DNA of 58,761 nt, taken from positions 1 through 58,761 of the forward strand of contig WSUB01000218.1 in NCBI GenBank assembly GCA_019633425.1. Reading direction: 5' to 3'. The stretch's first letter is position 1. Each line of letters begins with the position of its first letter. Made by a program: the position numbers and the translations under genes. Under the pieces are notes generated by a model. It had not been told where the DNA came from. It saw nothing but the letters and a program-made list of their open reading frames with translations, and did no database searches. The DNA comes from Tulasnella sp. 424. Taxonomy: Eukaryota > Basidiomycota > Agaricomycetes > Cantharellales > Tulasnellaceae. This document shows, piece by piece, positions 21,498 through 32,340 of the stretch.

Positions 21498-22586
21498 GTT
21501 GCCGTCTGCGGTAGACGGGAAGGCCGTGGAAGAGCTCGTTTTCTACGCGACCCTCCCCTCGACGCGACCTCATCACTTTTACCTATCCCTCAATAAAAAC
21601 AGACACAAATTCATGCAATAATTTATTTACAAGCAATATAGAATCAAATATATGCGTTTATATGACATGCGAGATGGTACGGAGTGTTGAGACAAGCCCC
21701 GCCGGCGCCCCGGTCACGCCAGTAGGACCAACCCCCGGCAAGGTGAAGTTATTCTGCCTCTTGATTAGTTTTAAAACTTCAGCGACGGGCTCTGGGCTGA
21801 GCGAGCGGTTTCAGGCGGATACCCTGATACGAATGTCCACCTCGCTCGTAAAAATGGCATCGCGGTACCCACTCCCTGTGGAACCACTTGGGGATCGAAG
21901 GTCGCGTTCCCAACAAGACGCCCACATACTATGAATAAAAGTCTAGCTGTAACAACCTATATTAGTTGAATTTCCCAAACGCCCTCGGTCCGATCAGCAC
22001 GCTCTCGAGGCACAGGTAGGTGGTTTAGACTCTTGCGAGCCTAGCGAAACTGCGCTAATACGCGCAAAAGAAACTCGTCAAGCTCGTCCTCCACCGTCTC
22101 TCCGCACTCCCCCTTTCCTACAAACATCAAAGTTACGTTAGGTCGAATTTACAAGGGCAGCTGCGGGAAGTGGAGGACCGCTTCCTTCCAACTTTCCAAC
22201 TGAGCGTAGAATCACTGTGCCGGTGCTAAAGTAGCGCCCTTGATTCGACGGGTTTTGGCAACTTTGTGGTTTCTCAAAATCCACACCCGCCAGTTATGAA
22301 TCACTGTCAACCATCTTAATGGGGGTTGCTTTTATCCGCCGCGGCGTCGGGTTGATGCAGCTATGCGGCGTTGTACGGTAGACCCTTTGCGGTTTTGTCG
22401 CAACCCTCAGGACCATGTGGAATCAGTTTACAAAGCCTAAATCTTGATCCAACACGCATACATAGCATTTTAAATTATATATTTGAGGTGGTTTTTAATG
22501 GAGAATAAGTAGAAGTGACGAGGGCGTCGAGGGGAGGGTCGCGTAGAAAACGAGCTCTTCCACGGCCTTCCCGTCTACCGCAGCCG
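21498..22586. mobile_element. 1.09-kb TIR DNA transposon, non-autonomous
   Basis: The left arm 21503-21601 and right arm 22491-22586 are inverted copies about 95 bp long (shared core GGTAGACGGGAAGGCCGTGG), with the best match over the outer 75 bp. The element sits in a copy of the M-upstream spacer. The uninterrupted versions at 2875-2890 and 27410 give the empty site, and TCG on both sides (21495-21497 and 22587-22589) is a possible 3-bp target duplication. The interior has no long credible reading frame and no DDE motifs that I can see, so it is probably non-autonomous. Long TIRs recall Mutator-like elements, but the target duplication seems too short for that class. Confidence 0.65.
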
Positions 22587-22813
22587 TCGAATAACGTAGA
22601 CCCATTGCGTGCTGTCTCTAGCCATGATACGGTGCGTTTCTGATCAATTGAAGCGGCTCCAAAGAGTGGCGAGATAGGTGGTATATCACGTGCACCGCGC
22701 CCCACCCGCCATCATAATTCCCGCCTCTCCGCTGAGACGCTATCGTCGAAAATGACCCATGCAACTGAAACAGTTATCTCGAAAACTTACTCCATAGCCA
22801 AATCGAGATTACC
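22587..22813 (+). promoter_or_regulatory. promoter region of gene M copy 3
   Basis: Inverted copy of 2615-2812, ending at ATG 22814. The TATAAA of copy 1 is not conserved here because the segment between GAGACGC and TATCGTCG is deleted; the CACGTGCACCGCG block is retained. Confidence 0.4.
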
Positions 22814-23400
22814 ATGTCCTTTGTCCGAAACTTTGAAGACAACCAATCCCCACCCGACGCAGGAGGAATCGGACCAGCCCCACAGAGCATTCCCTCTGAA
22901 CGAACTTCAGTCAAGGCTAATACCACCTTCAGTCCTGTCGCAGACACTTTTCTTCGCAACTTGAGCCATAATCAATCTCCTGCAGGCGGTGACTCTCCTA
23001 GCGCCTGTCGCAGCTGTACCAGGTAGCTTCGCAGGTGCCTCTGACGCAACGTCGGGAGACAGGGTTGTTGATTGGAACACGAACAGAGGTCTTGAGGTAG
23101 CTGGTCAGAAGAGCCGGGAGTTTGATAGAAGAGTTGAGGACGGGATCGCCCAGAGTCAGCACCCGTTCCGCGCCTTTCGGTCCAGTGGATTGGAGTACTC
23201 ACGTCGTTGAAATAGGCTACGCGGCCACTCAGCAAGGGGTTGAACGAACTATGGACAAGATGACGAGTTCGTCCAAGACCGACGTTCGAAAGGCTGAGCT
23301 TCTCCTGCCATTTTGAGCGTTCACCGGAACCAGCAACACGCCTAGCGCTCATCGTTCTCGTCGGGTTGGAAACAGATCTAGGCCTGCAGTAGGGCATGGC
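22814..23400 (+). pseudogene. gene M copy 3
   Basis: Starts MSFVRNFEDNQSPPDAGG and is open for 70 codons. A frame change then leads to VAAVPGSFAGASDA, followed by EVAGQKSREFDRRVEDGIA and later GYAATQQGVERTMDKM near 23230. It is the most continuous M copy and the best template for identifying the family, but at least two frame changes are needed. It lies tail-to-tail with Vps26 copy 3. Confidence 0.45.
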
Positions 23401-23711
23401 TAGATCTAGTAACTGTCTTGTCCAAAGTTAAGAAAGAAAGAATAATGCCTGTATCCGTAGTGGCAATTTCCATCTCTTGCTCGTATCACTTGCTGTTCAC
23501 AATATGTGGAGTCGAGCGCTGTGGTTGCCGTTAAAAGTTACCACCGACACGACTCTCCAGAAGCGTCACCTTCCCTCATGTTTTCTCACAAGCCAAGATG
23601 TGATAATATACAGATACACAGGTACGTACTGGTCTAATTCTGCAGGAAGAAAAAAAACAAATAGCGGACCGGTTTAGTTCCAAGCACAGGATTCGATTCT
23701 GCGCGGCGGTT

Positions 23712-24987
23712 TCCTCACTTCAGGTATTCCAAACACTGTACTCTCCTGCTGCTTAAAGTATCGCCTGTTCTCCTCATCCACCAAAACGAGGTTCAAGTAG
23801 TACCTTGTGCTGAATTCCTTTGTTGACGTCTCGGAATGTTGGCGTTATCGGGAAGCCTCCTAGGAACAGCCGGATCGAAATGGTTTCGCCTAGACCGGAT
23901 AGGCAACTCGGTAAAAAATCAACGCAAGCCGAGGAGGGAGGCCGAGGACACACGACGCACCTCTCACAGGTGCACCGTCCATGATCTCAAACTTGGTTAT
24001 CGTCTCGCTGTCGTTATATTGAATCGGTACAGCTCCCGTAGTTTCCCGTCGAATAATCGATATTTCCATATGCTTGATCTTGATCCGGACGAGGAGGAAG
24101 TAGATTTTGCCGACGATCACGTCTTTGAGGTGATATTTAGGTGGACGGGTCGCCTTAGAGCTTCACAATCTAAGAAGGGAAGAGGAAATGGGCAACGTAA
24201 TTTGACTTGTTATACTCGAACTTGGTGCGCAAGCAATCTTCAATACCTCCCTTCATTTTGATGGAGTTATTCCTGTCTGGTGGCATACGGTACGGATAGA
24301 TCTAGAGATCCTTCTCTTTCACCACATCCGCTAAAGCCACGAGCGATCGTCACCCGGACAAAGTATCTATGACGTACAAGGCCGTCATTTTCGGTTCAAT
24401 CATTGCCGCTTAGATGTGATGTAGAGTTGAGGGGAGAGTGACCTTAGCTTAACATTAATACCCTGATAGCTCTCGTACTGCTTCTCAACGTTCTTGAAAT
24501 TAAAGTCGAACGTTTGGGCTTGTCGCAATTCTCCCGGTGCAGCGAGCTCTTGAGATAACGGGAGGAATTCGTAGTGGTTGCCCCGGTCGTAGAATAGCTC
24601 TAGCAAGAGATTTCCAATTCCATCTCGGTTCAGCCTGCGTCCTCGAGCCCCGAACACAAGAAACCCCCACCTATTGTTCCCACAAATCCGACTTTAACCC
24701 CATCGTGGACGAGTTTCCTTCCATCCCATAACCGAACGACGACCTGCAAGGAACCCGCAGCGTCGCCGCGTCAGCCATTCCCTCTCCACTGCAAACCACA
24801 GCGACATAAAAAAAATGAAGGCACGATGAGCGTGCGCGAACCTGGCCAGTAACAGGCTCTCCATTGTAATCACCGGGTAAGCCTCCTTCCTATCGTTCCC
24901 CAATTTCACTTCCGCTTGCTTTCGGTTCTCTTCGCCTTCTAACCGGATGTCGACGTCCACCGGTTGGGCGAAGAAGTATGGCGTCAT
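23712..24987 (-). pseudogene. VPS26: Vps26, nearly full-length but frameshifted, copy 3
   Basis: The best Vps26 copy. ATG 24987 opens with YFFAQPVDVDIRLEGEENRK, then VEVK-like and GNDRKE segments. One base is missing around the PVxYNGEPVTGQ segment. After an intron come VVVRLWDGRKLVHDGVKVGF, a second intron, then ELFYDRGNHYEFLPLSQELA and FNFKNVEKQYESYQGINVKL. Further frameshifts hit the FVRVTIARGFS region (about 24350), while KDVIVGKIYFLLVRIKIKH and TITKFEIMDGAPVR are intact. The retromer subunit's arrestin-like fold is recognisable along the full length. Introns are retained, so it is a DNA duplicate. The functional parent is outside this window. Confidence 0.85.
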
Positions 24988-25520
24988 TCATTGTTGAGCC
25001 ATTGGGCTGGATTGCAATATGAGGAGGTTGGTATTAATACTTCCCAAACAATCTGAGACATACTCTCGATGACCGTCCCTTCGCTGCCCAACCCCGCAAC
25101 TTGTCTCCAGGCTGTGTCCAATCCCAAACCTAGACCGGGAAAAGTGTATCGAGGTAATCGATCATAGAAAAGTACTCTGGACGCTGAGTCCACATGGTGT
25201 GCAGAATCCCCATCTACTCTAGCTGGAATTGGATGGACCTGCATGTCAAAGAGTTATAATAACACAATCGCCGTCCACCCATGGAATACACACCCTAGAG
25301 CCTTATTCCTACGGCACATTGATCGAAAAAGCGGGCAAGTGTTAGAATGCGCCACCGATGGCAATTAAAGTAATATGGTGGCCCAAGGCACGACCCGACC
25401 GGCCAGCTCTAGGCGGTTCGGACCTCCGCTTCTTTCACTGCACAACGTTCGTCGCGTCGACCTGCCCCTCGGTCCACATCCAAGCTACCCATCCACTTCA
25501 CCTCCACTAACGCGCAAGTC
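24988..25520. repeat. head-to-head junction and CaMK upstream copy
   Basis: Immediately beyond the Vps26 ATG at 24987 the sequence switches to the CaMK upstream spacer in plus orientation (matches 11090-11548). The two duplicated units therefore meet head-to-head here within about 15 bases. Confidence 0.6.
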
Positions 25521-26736
25521 ATGCCATACGTGCCCTCAAAGCCCTCCCACGTCACGTATATCTGTCCATATCGTTAGCGACGCCAAGCTGCTGCTTCCCA
25601 TCGACCGACTCCCTATCAAAACGAATGCCTTACACCGCAAAGCCTGCCTCACATCGCGCAAAAGCATCTTCTCAGTCGTCAAAGACGTAGCTCAAATATC
25701 AACAGGCCAACACCAGACCTGCAAGTCGTCCATGGACGACAAATGGGGCATCGCGAACCCTTGGTCAGGAATGAAATCGCCGCCCTTGGGTGGGTTCAAG
25801 TCGAGGTCGCGAGGTGTGGCTACCATAATTCCTCTGTAGCTCGGGCATAGATACTGACGGGGAACATGATTAATCCAGTTTGTATAGTACAGTACTTCGA
25901 CGACCAAGGCGGCCTCTACATACAAATTCCTCTCCTAACCTCAAGAACCCGCCTACACCGGGAGAAATGCGACAAACTCGGACATTCGACTTCGATTTAA
26001 AGAACGTTGAGAAGCAGTTTAAGAGTTATCAGGGTATAAATGCCGAGGTAAGGTCACTTGCTTTTATCTTCCAGTCCACATCGCTTTTCGCTGGTAAGGA
26101 TTTGGACTGGGAACTGAGGGTCCTCTTTGCCACAGATACTTGATTCAGTGACGATTACTCGTCGTTTTGCCGACGCGAGGGAGAGGGACCTCTGGGTTCA
26201 TTCCTATTGCATACCGACAGACAGCAATAATTCCGTCAAATGGAGGTCGGTATGACAATTGCGTGCAGTCCGAGTTCGGTATACAAGTCGATATGTTTGT
26301 TACCCGTTCCCTCTTTCCCTTAGATGGTAAAGTTCTGAGGCAAACCCGTCCACCTAGATACCATCGCAAGGATGTGCTCGTCGGCAAAATCTACTCCTTC
26401 CTCGTCCGGATCAAAATCAAAGCACATGGCACTATCCCATTACTCGACGAGAAACGACGGGAGTGGTGCCGAGTCAGTATACCGAAAGCGAGACGACAAC
26501 CAAGGTCGAGATCATGGATGGTACACCGGTGAGAGGTGCGTCCTCGCTTTCTTCCTCCCTCCTCGGCCTGCTTTAACCCTTACCGAACCGCCTACCTCGT
26601 CTAGGCGAAAACCATTCCTATCCGACCGCGCCTCAATGGCTTCGAGGGAAACACCAACGTTTCGAGACGTGAACCAAAAATATTCAGCGCACGGCACTAC
26701 TTGACCTGGGGTTTGGTGGATGAAGAGAATCGGCGG
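25521..26736 (+). pseudogene. chimeric CaMK-Vps26 pseudogene, copy 2
   Basis: Same structure as 11549-12758: CaMK exon 1, intron and part of exon 2 to the VRNEIA codons (about 25775), then Vps26 from the VKVEF area, FDFDLKNVEKQFKSYQGIN at 25998, the KDVLVGKIYSFLVRIKIK block at 26363, and DEENRR at 26719-26736, where gene M copy 4 begins on the other strand. Frameshifts are fewer than in copy 1. The fused reading frame is not continuous. Confidence 0.75.
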
Positions 26737-26759
26737 CACCCGAGACATGCCCTACTACC

Positions 26760-27314
26760 GGCCTAGATCTGTTTCCCACCCAACAAGAACCATGATCGCG
26801 ATGCTACTGCTTGTGGCGAACGCTCAGAGTGGCAGGAGAAGCTCACCTCCCCGAACGCCCCGTCTTAGACGAACTCTTCGTCATTTCTACAATTACTTCA
26901 ACCCTGCCCCGAGGTGTCGCGAGCCTATTTCAGAGGTGAGCGCTTCGATTCGACAATCTAATGGTGTGGAATGGCGCTAACTCTCGACGATCCCTTCCTC
27001 AACTCTCCTATCAACCTCCCGGCTCTTCCGACCCCGCTACCTCAAGACCTGCCCGTGTTCCAGTCGATCACTCTATCTCCCGACGTTGCGTCGGTGGCGC
27101 CTGCTAGACCCCTCGGTACGGCTTCGACAGAGCGTTGGAGAATCTTCGTCTGCTTAGAGATTGGTTGTTGCCGAAGTTGCGAACGAAAAGTGTCTGCGGC
27201 GGTGCTGGCGGTAGTAGTGACCTTTGCAGAACCTCGTTCGGAGGGGCTGCTCTGTAGGGCTGGCCCGATTCCTCCTGCGATTGGTTGTCTTCAAAGTTTC
27301 GGACAAAAGGACAT
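26760..27314 (-). pseudogene. gene M copy 4
   Basis: The start codon region is at 27314, but an extra T after ATGTCC and a deletion in the PDAGG segment break the frame at once. Homology to copies 1-3 continues to about 26760, next to the truncated Vps26. Confidence 0.4.
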
Positions 27315-28110
27315 TTGGCTGTGGGATAAGATTTCGAGACGAGTTTTTTTTATCTGTGTGGGTCGTGCGACAATAGGTTATGAGTGCAGTGGGTTTATAC
27401 TCGGCAGTAATCGAAGCGCTCGGCGGCAGCTGGGTGGAGGACTACAAACCGGGCAAGCATTTTACTGTATCACGATCCTTTACAGACCAGATGCCCGACC
27501 GGCTTACCTCATATAAGGAACTAAATTAGGCGAGGCGTTAGCATTCTCGGCCCTTAGAGCACGAAAGAATGCAATCCTGCAGCGACCCTTAAAACTCCCC
27601 TCCCAGGTCTGAAAAAAAGAGATCGTGGGTGCTCAAGTTCATCCTGCTCTCCCCTTCACAAACAGGGCATACTATCATCACAGACGCTCTCTAACCACCC
27701 TATAGTAACTGCATCAACTCGTATTCTTGTATCAGCCTGCTCACTGGTCTGGCACCGCGTGCCTCCAGCCGCACTTCTTGTCGAGAAACGAATCCGAAAT
27801 TGCCCTACCGACAGATTCTCGATCTGAGGATAAATCTTCTCGATTCTTCGCTTTGAACGCAACGCAGCACCCACCGAAAGGTGCCGCACTAAATGCATCG
27901 GGACCAAAAATTTTGCCAATTAACCTCGGCGTTGGGCGGCTTTTCCGTGACTCGGCGAAGCTTATTAAACGAACGACGCGATGATACGCAGACAAGGAGA
28001 CATGCAAATACTTCCGAGCTGGTGTCCTGAGAATACATAGAACAATAAATCGGACAACCGGACACATGGCATCGTAACTTGTACATTGCATTATGAAGTA
28101 AAGTTTAGTA
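27315..28110. repeat. spacer: M-upstream scraps and 3' flank of C
   Basis: 27410-27580 is a partial copy of 2880-3050. 27590-27700 resembles 4460-4600. 27730-28095 is the 3' flank of locus C, shared inverted with 20830-21070. A 116-codon open frame (28091-27741, minus) is visible but has no family motif and is not preserved in the B flank, so I do not call it a gene. Confidence 0.45.
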
Positions 28111-28360
28111 ACAATTTAAAAGAACCCATGACCTTCCAAAGCAACGCCGAATCGTTGCGGTAACCGTGCTGGTGATGAAAATCAGCAAGGCCCAAAAATG
28201 CCTCGGCTCTGCATTTTGTGTCGCCAACGTCAGTGAAGATTAATAAAGAGCTTCAGAAATGAGCGTGAGGGCGCGGATAGAAGCCGATGCGCTTGGGCGA
28301 AACCCCGGAGAGCATTGGTCGGTATGGGTTGATAGGACCTCGACGTAGAGCAAGATGACG
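28111..28360 (-). pseudogene. decayed TPR units after locus C stop
   Basis: The 120-bp TPR pattern persists in degraded form past the stop of C (AATCAGCAAGGCCCAAAAATG, GAAGCCGATGCGCTTGGGCGA near 28280), mirroring the decayed tail after B. Both loci appear to descend from a longer array. Confidence 0.6.
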
Positions 28361-31300
28361 TCAGTCTACTTGTTTAGAGAGCGAAGCACCTGGCGGAGAC
28401 CCGACAGAGCGCCGGCGATGCCTGTTGCGGGGGTTGAAACGGATTTGCAGAGCCTTGGCGTAGAACGCGATGGCCTTGCTGTAGGACGCGATGGCCTTGC
28501 TGTACTCGTTTCGAGCTCGATGCACCTTAGCAAGACCCCACAGAGTGTCGGCTCTGCCTTGCCTGTCACCGAGGTCGGTGCGGATTTGCAGGGCCTCGGA
28601 ATAGAGCGCGACCGCCTCACTGTCCTCGCCTCGACGCCGATGCACGTCAGCGAGACCCCACAGAGCTGCGGCTCTGCCTTGCCTGTCGCCGAGCTCAGTA
28701 TGGATTTTAAGAGCCTTGGAGTAGAGCTTGATGGCCTGGGGGTACTGGTCTCGGCGCCGATGCACGTCAGCGAGACCCCACAGAGCGGAGGCTCTGCCTC
28801 GCTTGTCGCCGATATCGGTATAGATTTGCTGGACCTCAGAGTAGAGCACGATGGCCTTGCTGTGCTCGTTTCGAAGCCGATGCATGCCAGCGAGACCCCA
28901 CAGAGTGTCGGCTCTGCCTTCCCTGTCACCGAGGCCGGTACGGATTTGCAGGGACTCGGAGTAGAGCGCGACGGCCTTGCTGTATTCGCCTCGACGCCGA
29001 TGCACCTCAGCGAGACCCCACAGAGCGGAGGCTCTGCCTTCCAGGTCACCGATACCGGGATGGATTTGCAGGATCTTGCGGTAGAGCGCGACGGCCTTGC
29101 TGTACTCGCCTCGGCGCCGATGCACGTCAGCAAGACCCCACAGAGCGGACGCTCTGCCTCGCTTGTCGCCGATGCGGGCATAGATTTGCTGGACCTCGGA
29201 GTAGAACGCGATGGCCTTGCTGTGCTCGTTTCGAAGCCGATACACAGAAGCGAGACCCCACAGAGCGTCGACTGTGCCTCGCTTGTCGCCAACATCCGTA
29301 TAGATTGTCAGGGCCTTGGAGTAGAGTGCGATGGACTCGCTGTGCTCGTTTCGAAGCCGATGCACAGAGGCGAGACCCCACAGAGCGTCGGCTCTGCCTT
29401 CCATGTCACCGACATCGATACGGATTTCCAGAACCCTGTGGTAGAGCGCGATGGCCTCGCTGTACTCGTTTCGAACTCGATGCACCTCAGCGAGACCCCA
29501 CAGAGCGGAGGCTCTGCCTTCCATGTCGCCGACATCGGCACAGATTTGCTGGACCTTGGAGTAGAGCGCGATGGCCTTGCTGTGTTCGTTTTGAACCCGA
29601 TGCACCTCAGCGAGACCCCACAGAGCGGCGGCACTGCCTCGCCTGTCGCCAAGGTCGGTACGGATTTGGCGGACCTCGGAGTAGAGCGCGATGGCGTTGC
29701 GGTGCTCGTTTCGAAGCCGATGCACACAGGCGAGACCCCATAGAGCGTCGGCTCTGCGTTCCATGTCGCCGACATCGGGGCGGATCTTGCCGTAGAACAG
29801 AATGCACTTGCGGTAGAGCGCGATGGCGTTGCTGTACTGGCCTCGACGCCGATGCACGTCAGCGAGACCCCCCAGAGTGGCGGCTCTGCCTGGCCTGTCG
29901 TTGATTTCAGTCTGGATTTGCAGAGCCTGGGAATAGAGCTTCATGGCCTGGGGGTACTGGTCTCGGCGCCGATGCACGTCAGCGAGACCCCACAGAGCGG
30001 AGGCCCTGCCTCGCTTGTCGCCAATGTCGGTATAGATTTGCTGGACCTCGGAGTAGAGCGCGACGGCCTCGGTGTACTCGTCTCGACGCCCATGCACGCC
30101 CGCGAGACTCCACAGAGCGTTTGCGGTGCCATGCTTATTGTTGTTCTTGGTATAAATCCGTCGAGCCTCGGTGAAGCAAGCAAACGCCATGCCAGGGTCA
30201 CCAGACATCAGAGCACGCTCTCCCGAGGTCATCAGCTCGTTAGAAAGGGATGTAACGGAAAATCCTGAGTCTGCTGGGGTTGGAATGACGATGGGCTATA
30301 TCATAATGGGTCAATTGCGGTTCACGAACCATAAACCAGCCTCGCTCACCATATCGCTCACGACGTCCAGATAGTCTTTAGCCGTAGGTCTTTCGCTAGG
30401 ATTGTTGTTCCAACACATCGTCATAAGGGTGCACAGCTTCTCAAACAATGACACGCGAGCATCCTCATTAATGGATGGAAGCTCTCCATTGATGACGCGT
30501 TCGACAACAACGGCGTCCGCCGGGACATCTTCAAACGGGATGGAATTGGTCAGGACCTTTTCGGAGTGAATTTGTGAGCCTCGAATACCGGTCGAACTCG
30601 AAGTCGGAAGTTTACCTCATAAGCGATCCATCCCAACGCCCATATATCACTCCAAAGACTCATTTGCTCCTCGGTTAGCAGCTCTGGAGCAGCCCAGCGA
30701 AGGGTATATATATTCCCCGTAAGGGTTATAGTTTTGCTCAGGGTGGAGAACATTGCTTGGAGCGGCTTCTGTTGGTTTTGGACCGGCCCCGGCTGCCTAT
30801 TGAGATCATGTTCTTTGAGGTGACGGGCAGAGCCAAAGTCGCTAATCACTGCACGGCGCTCCAAGTTTACCAATACATTGTACTGCATGGTTTGGGACTT
30901 AGCTTGTCAAGCGTATTATCATCGCACGTCTGGAGCTTACCGACTTGAGGTCGCCGTGGCATATTGGTGGCTTTCGGCTATGAAGGTATTCCAATCCACT
31001 CGCTACATCGTTGATCTAGATTACAGGTAATCAGAGTTGGTTCAACAAGGCGTCTTTTGGTCTTACCAACGAGATCCGCTCTGGAATTTCCCAATCTCGT
31101 GAAGCGACAAAGTCCTTCAAATTGCCATTGTCCGCCCAAGGCAATACTAGCCAGAGTATATCCTTAGATAGGTCTTCGACGAACCCGTGGAGCTTGATGA
31201 TGTTTTCATGATCAAGCCCAACTAGGAGTTCCGTTTCCCTGAGTGCCAACTGGAGGAGCTTAGCGCCTGATGAAACCTTTACGGAAGTAAACGGGGCATG

Positions 31301-31896
31301 CTTACTCCCAGTACTCGGTCTAGATCTTTATTGTCTCCTATTCTCGATTTCTTTACTGCTACGAACTTTCAAATCAGGGTTCGAAATCCGCTCAACGGTT
31401 ATTCTAAAGGAGCAGAGAAATCGACCACGACTCACCTCTCCACTCCAACGGCTGTCACGATCAAACCCGTACTACTCCTCGTCATCTTTTTCTTCATCAC
31501 AAAGCTCCCCTTCTGCGTCTCGCCGGTGGTCTGAGGCCACTCGAATACGGTCATCGGATTGGGGGGATGGACGACATAATCGCAGAACTTCCCACGGTTT
31601 GTGCGCCAGCCACCAAGGTCGTAGGTCAACGTCAAGCAGGAAGGCTTTTGATACGGTCGCATGCCCTCCATGGAATTCGCGGGCGTCTTTGGGAGCTTTA
31701 ATCCAGGAGGGAAGAATTCGCCATTTCTCAAGCGTATTCATTCTCGCCCTCTACGAGTGATTGATCGTTAGAATTTAACTTTGAAATTTTGGACGCGCCG
31801 CACCAGCTTGGCACTCAGCTTGAATCCACTGGGAGAACCACTAGGGTCGGATCCGGTCGAACGAGGAATGTCGGCAGAGTTCCTTTTGTCTTCCAT
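28361..31896 (-). pseudogene. TKL kinase-TPR fusion, locus C (one nonsense codon)
   Basis: Exons: 31896-31804, 31750-31436, 31365-31306, 31276-31067, 31015-30941, 30882-30616, 30556-30350 and 30295-28361. All kinase motifs are present (HGGHATVSKAF, FVAVKK, ALRETEL, ICHGDLKS, VISDFGSAR, WAAPELL). The only break I see is TAG at 31474-31472 in the acidic insert of exon 2, where A has GAG. It would truncate the protein before the beta-3 Lys unless splicing removes it. Exon 8 holds about 15 TPR units rich in HRRRDQY/HRRRGEYS variants; one unit is 12 bases longer than the rest (around 29790). It may be a very young pseudogene, or functional by alternative splicing. Confidence 0.75.
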
Positions 31897-32340
31897 CAAG
31901 TGTTTAGCGGAGAGGGGATGAGTGATAATATGGGTCGATGGTTACCTAAGAGTGTCTAAAGCCTGGAAGGGTAAGGGGGAGCAAGAGAAGTTGTTTGACG
32001 GAAGAAGAGGAGGTGGATAAGTGGGTCTTGAGAGGCGCTCGGAGTGCTCATAGCATCGCTGCCTTGCAGTTGCCTCGAGGCGAAGGCTCGCAGGGGCTCG
32101 GTTGCCCGACACGCGTTCCAGACTTCACTTTGGAGTTGTCCATGGAATTCTCCATACAAGTCTACGTACGTGACGAAGCTAGCTGAGGCCCTCTTGAAAT
32201 GTCAAATAGTCCGGTGAGGAGCGATAAAGCAATCCGCAGCACGAAACTGCCCAGGTTTAATCTGGCTGCGAGGAGGAGAGGGCTTGAGCAAGGACTGAAC
32301 CCCGTTGTGGTTGGAGGCATGTCGGTGAGTCGTGCCTCAT
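31897..32340 (-). promoter_or_regulatory. conserved 5' flank of locus C
   Basis: Shares the same blocks with the A, B, D and E flanks (GCCTCGAGGCGAAGG at 32073, CATGGAATT at 32141, GACGAAGCT at 32172). It contains no gene. Confidence 0.45.

Noticed and set aside
27741..28091. 116-codon frame in the 3' flank of C
   Set aside because: The homologous flank of B (20830-21070) does not keep the frame open, and no motif is present.
28355..29743. Long open frame of 462 codons opposite the TPR array of C, with similar ones opposite A, B, D, E and F
   Set aside because: The 120-bp period is a multiple of three and the units are GC-rich, so antisense and shifted frames stay open by repetition. They repeat the TPR period and have no domain of their own.
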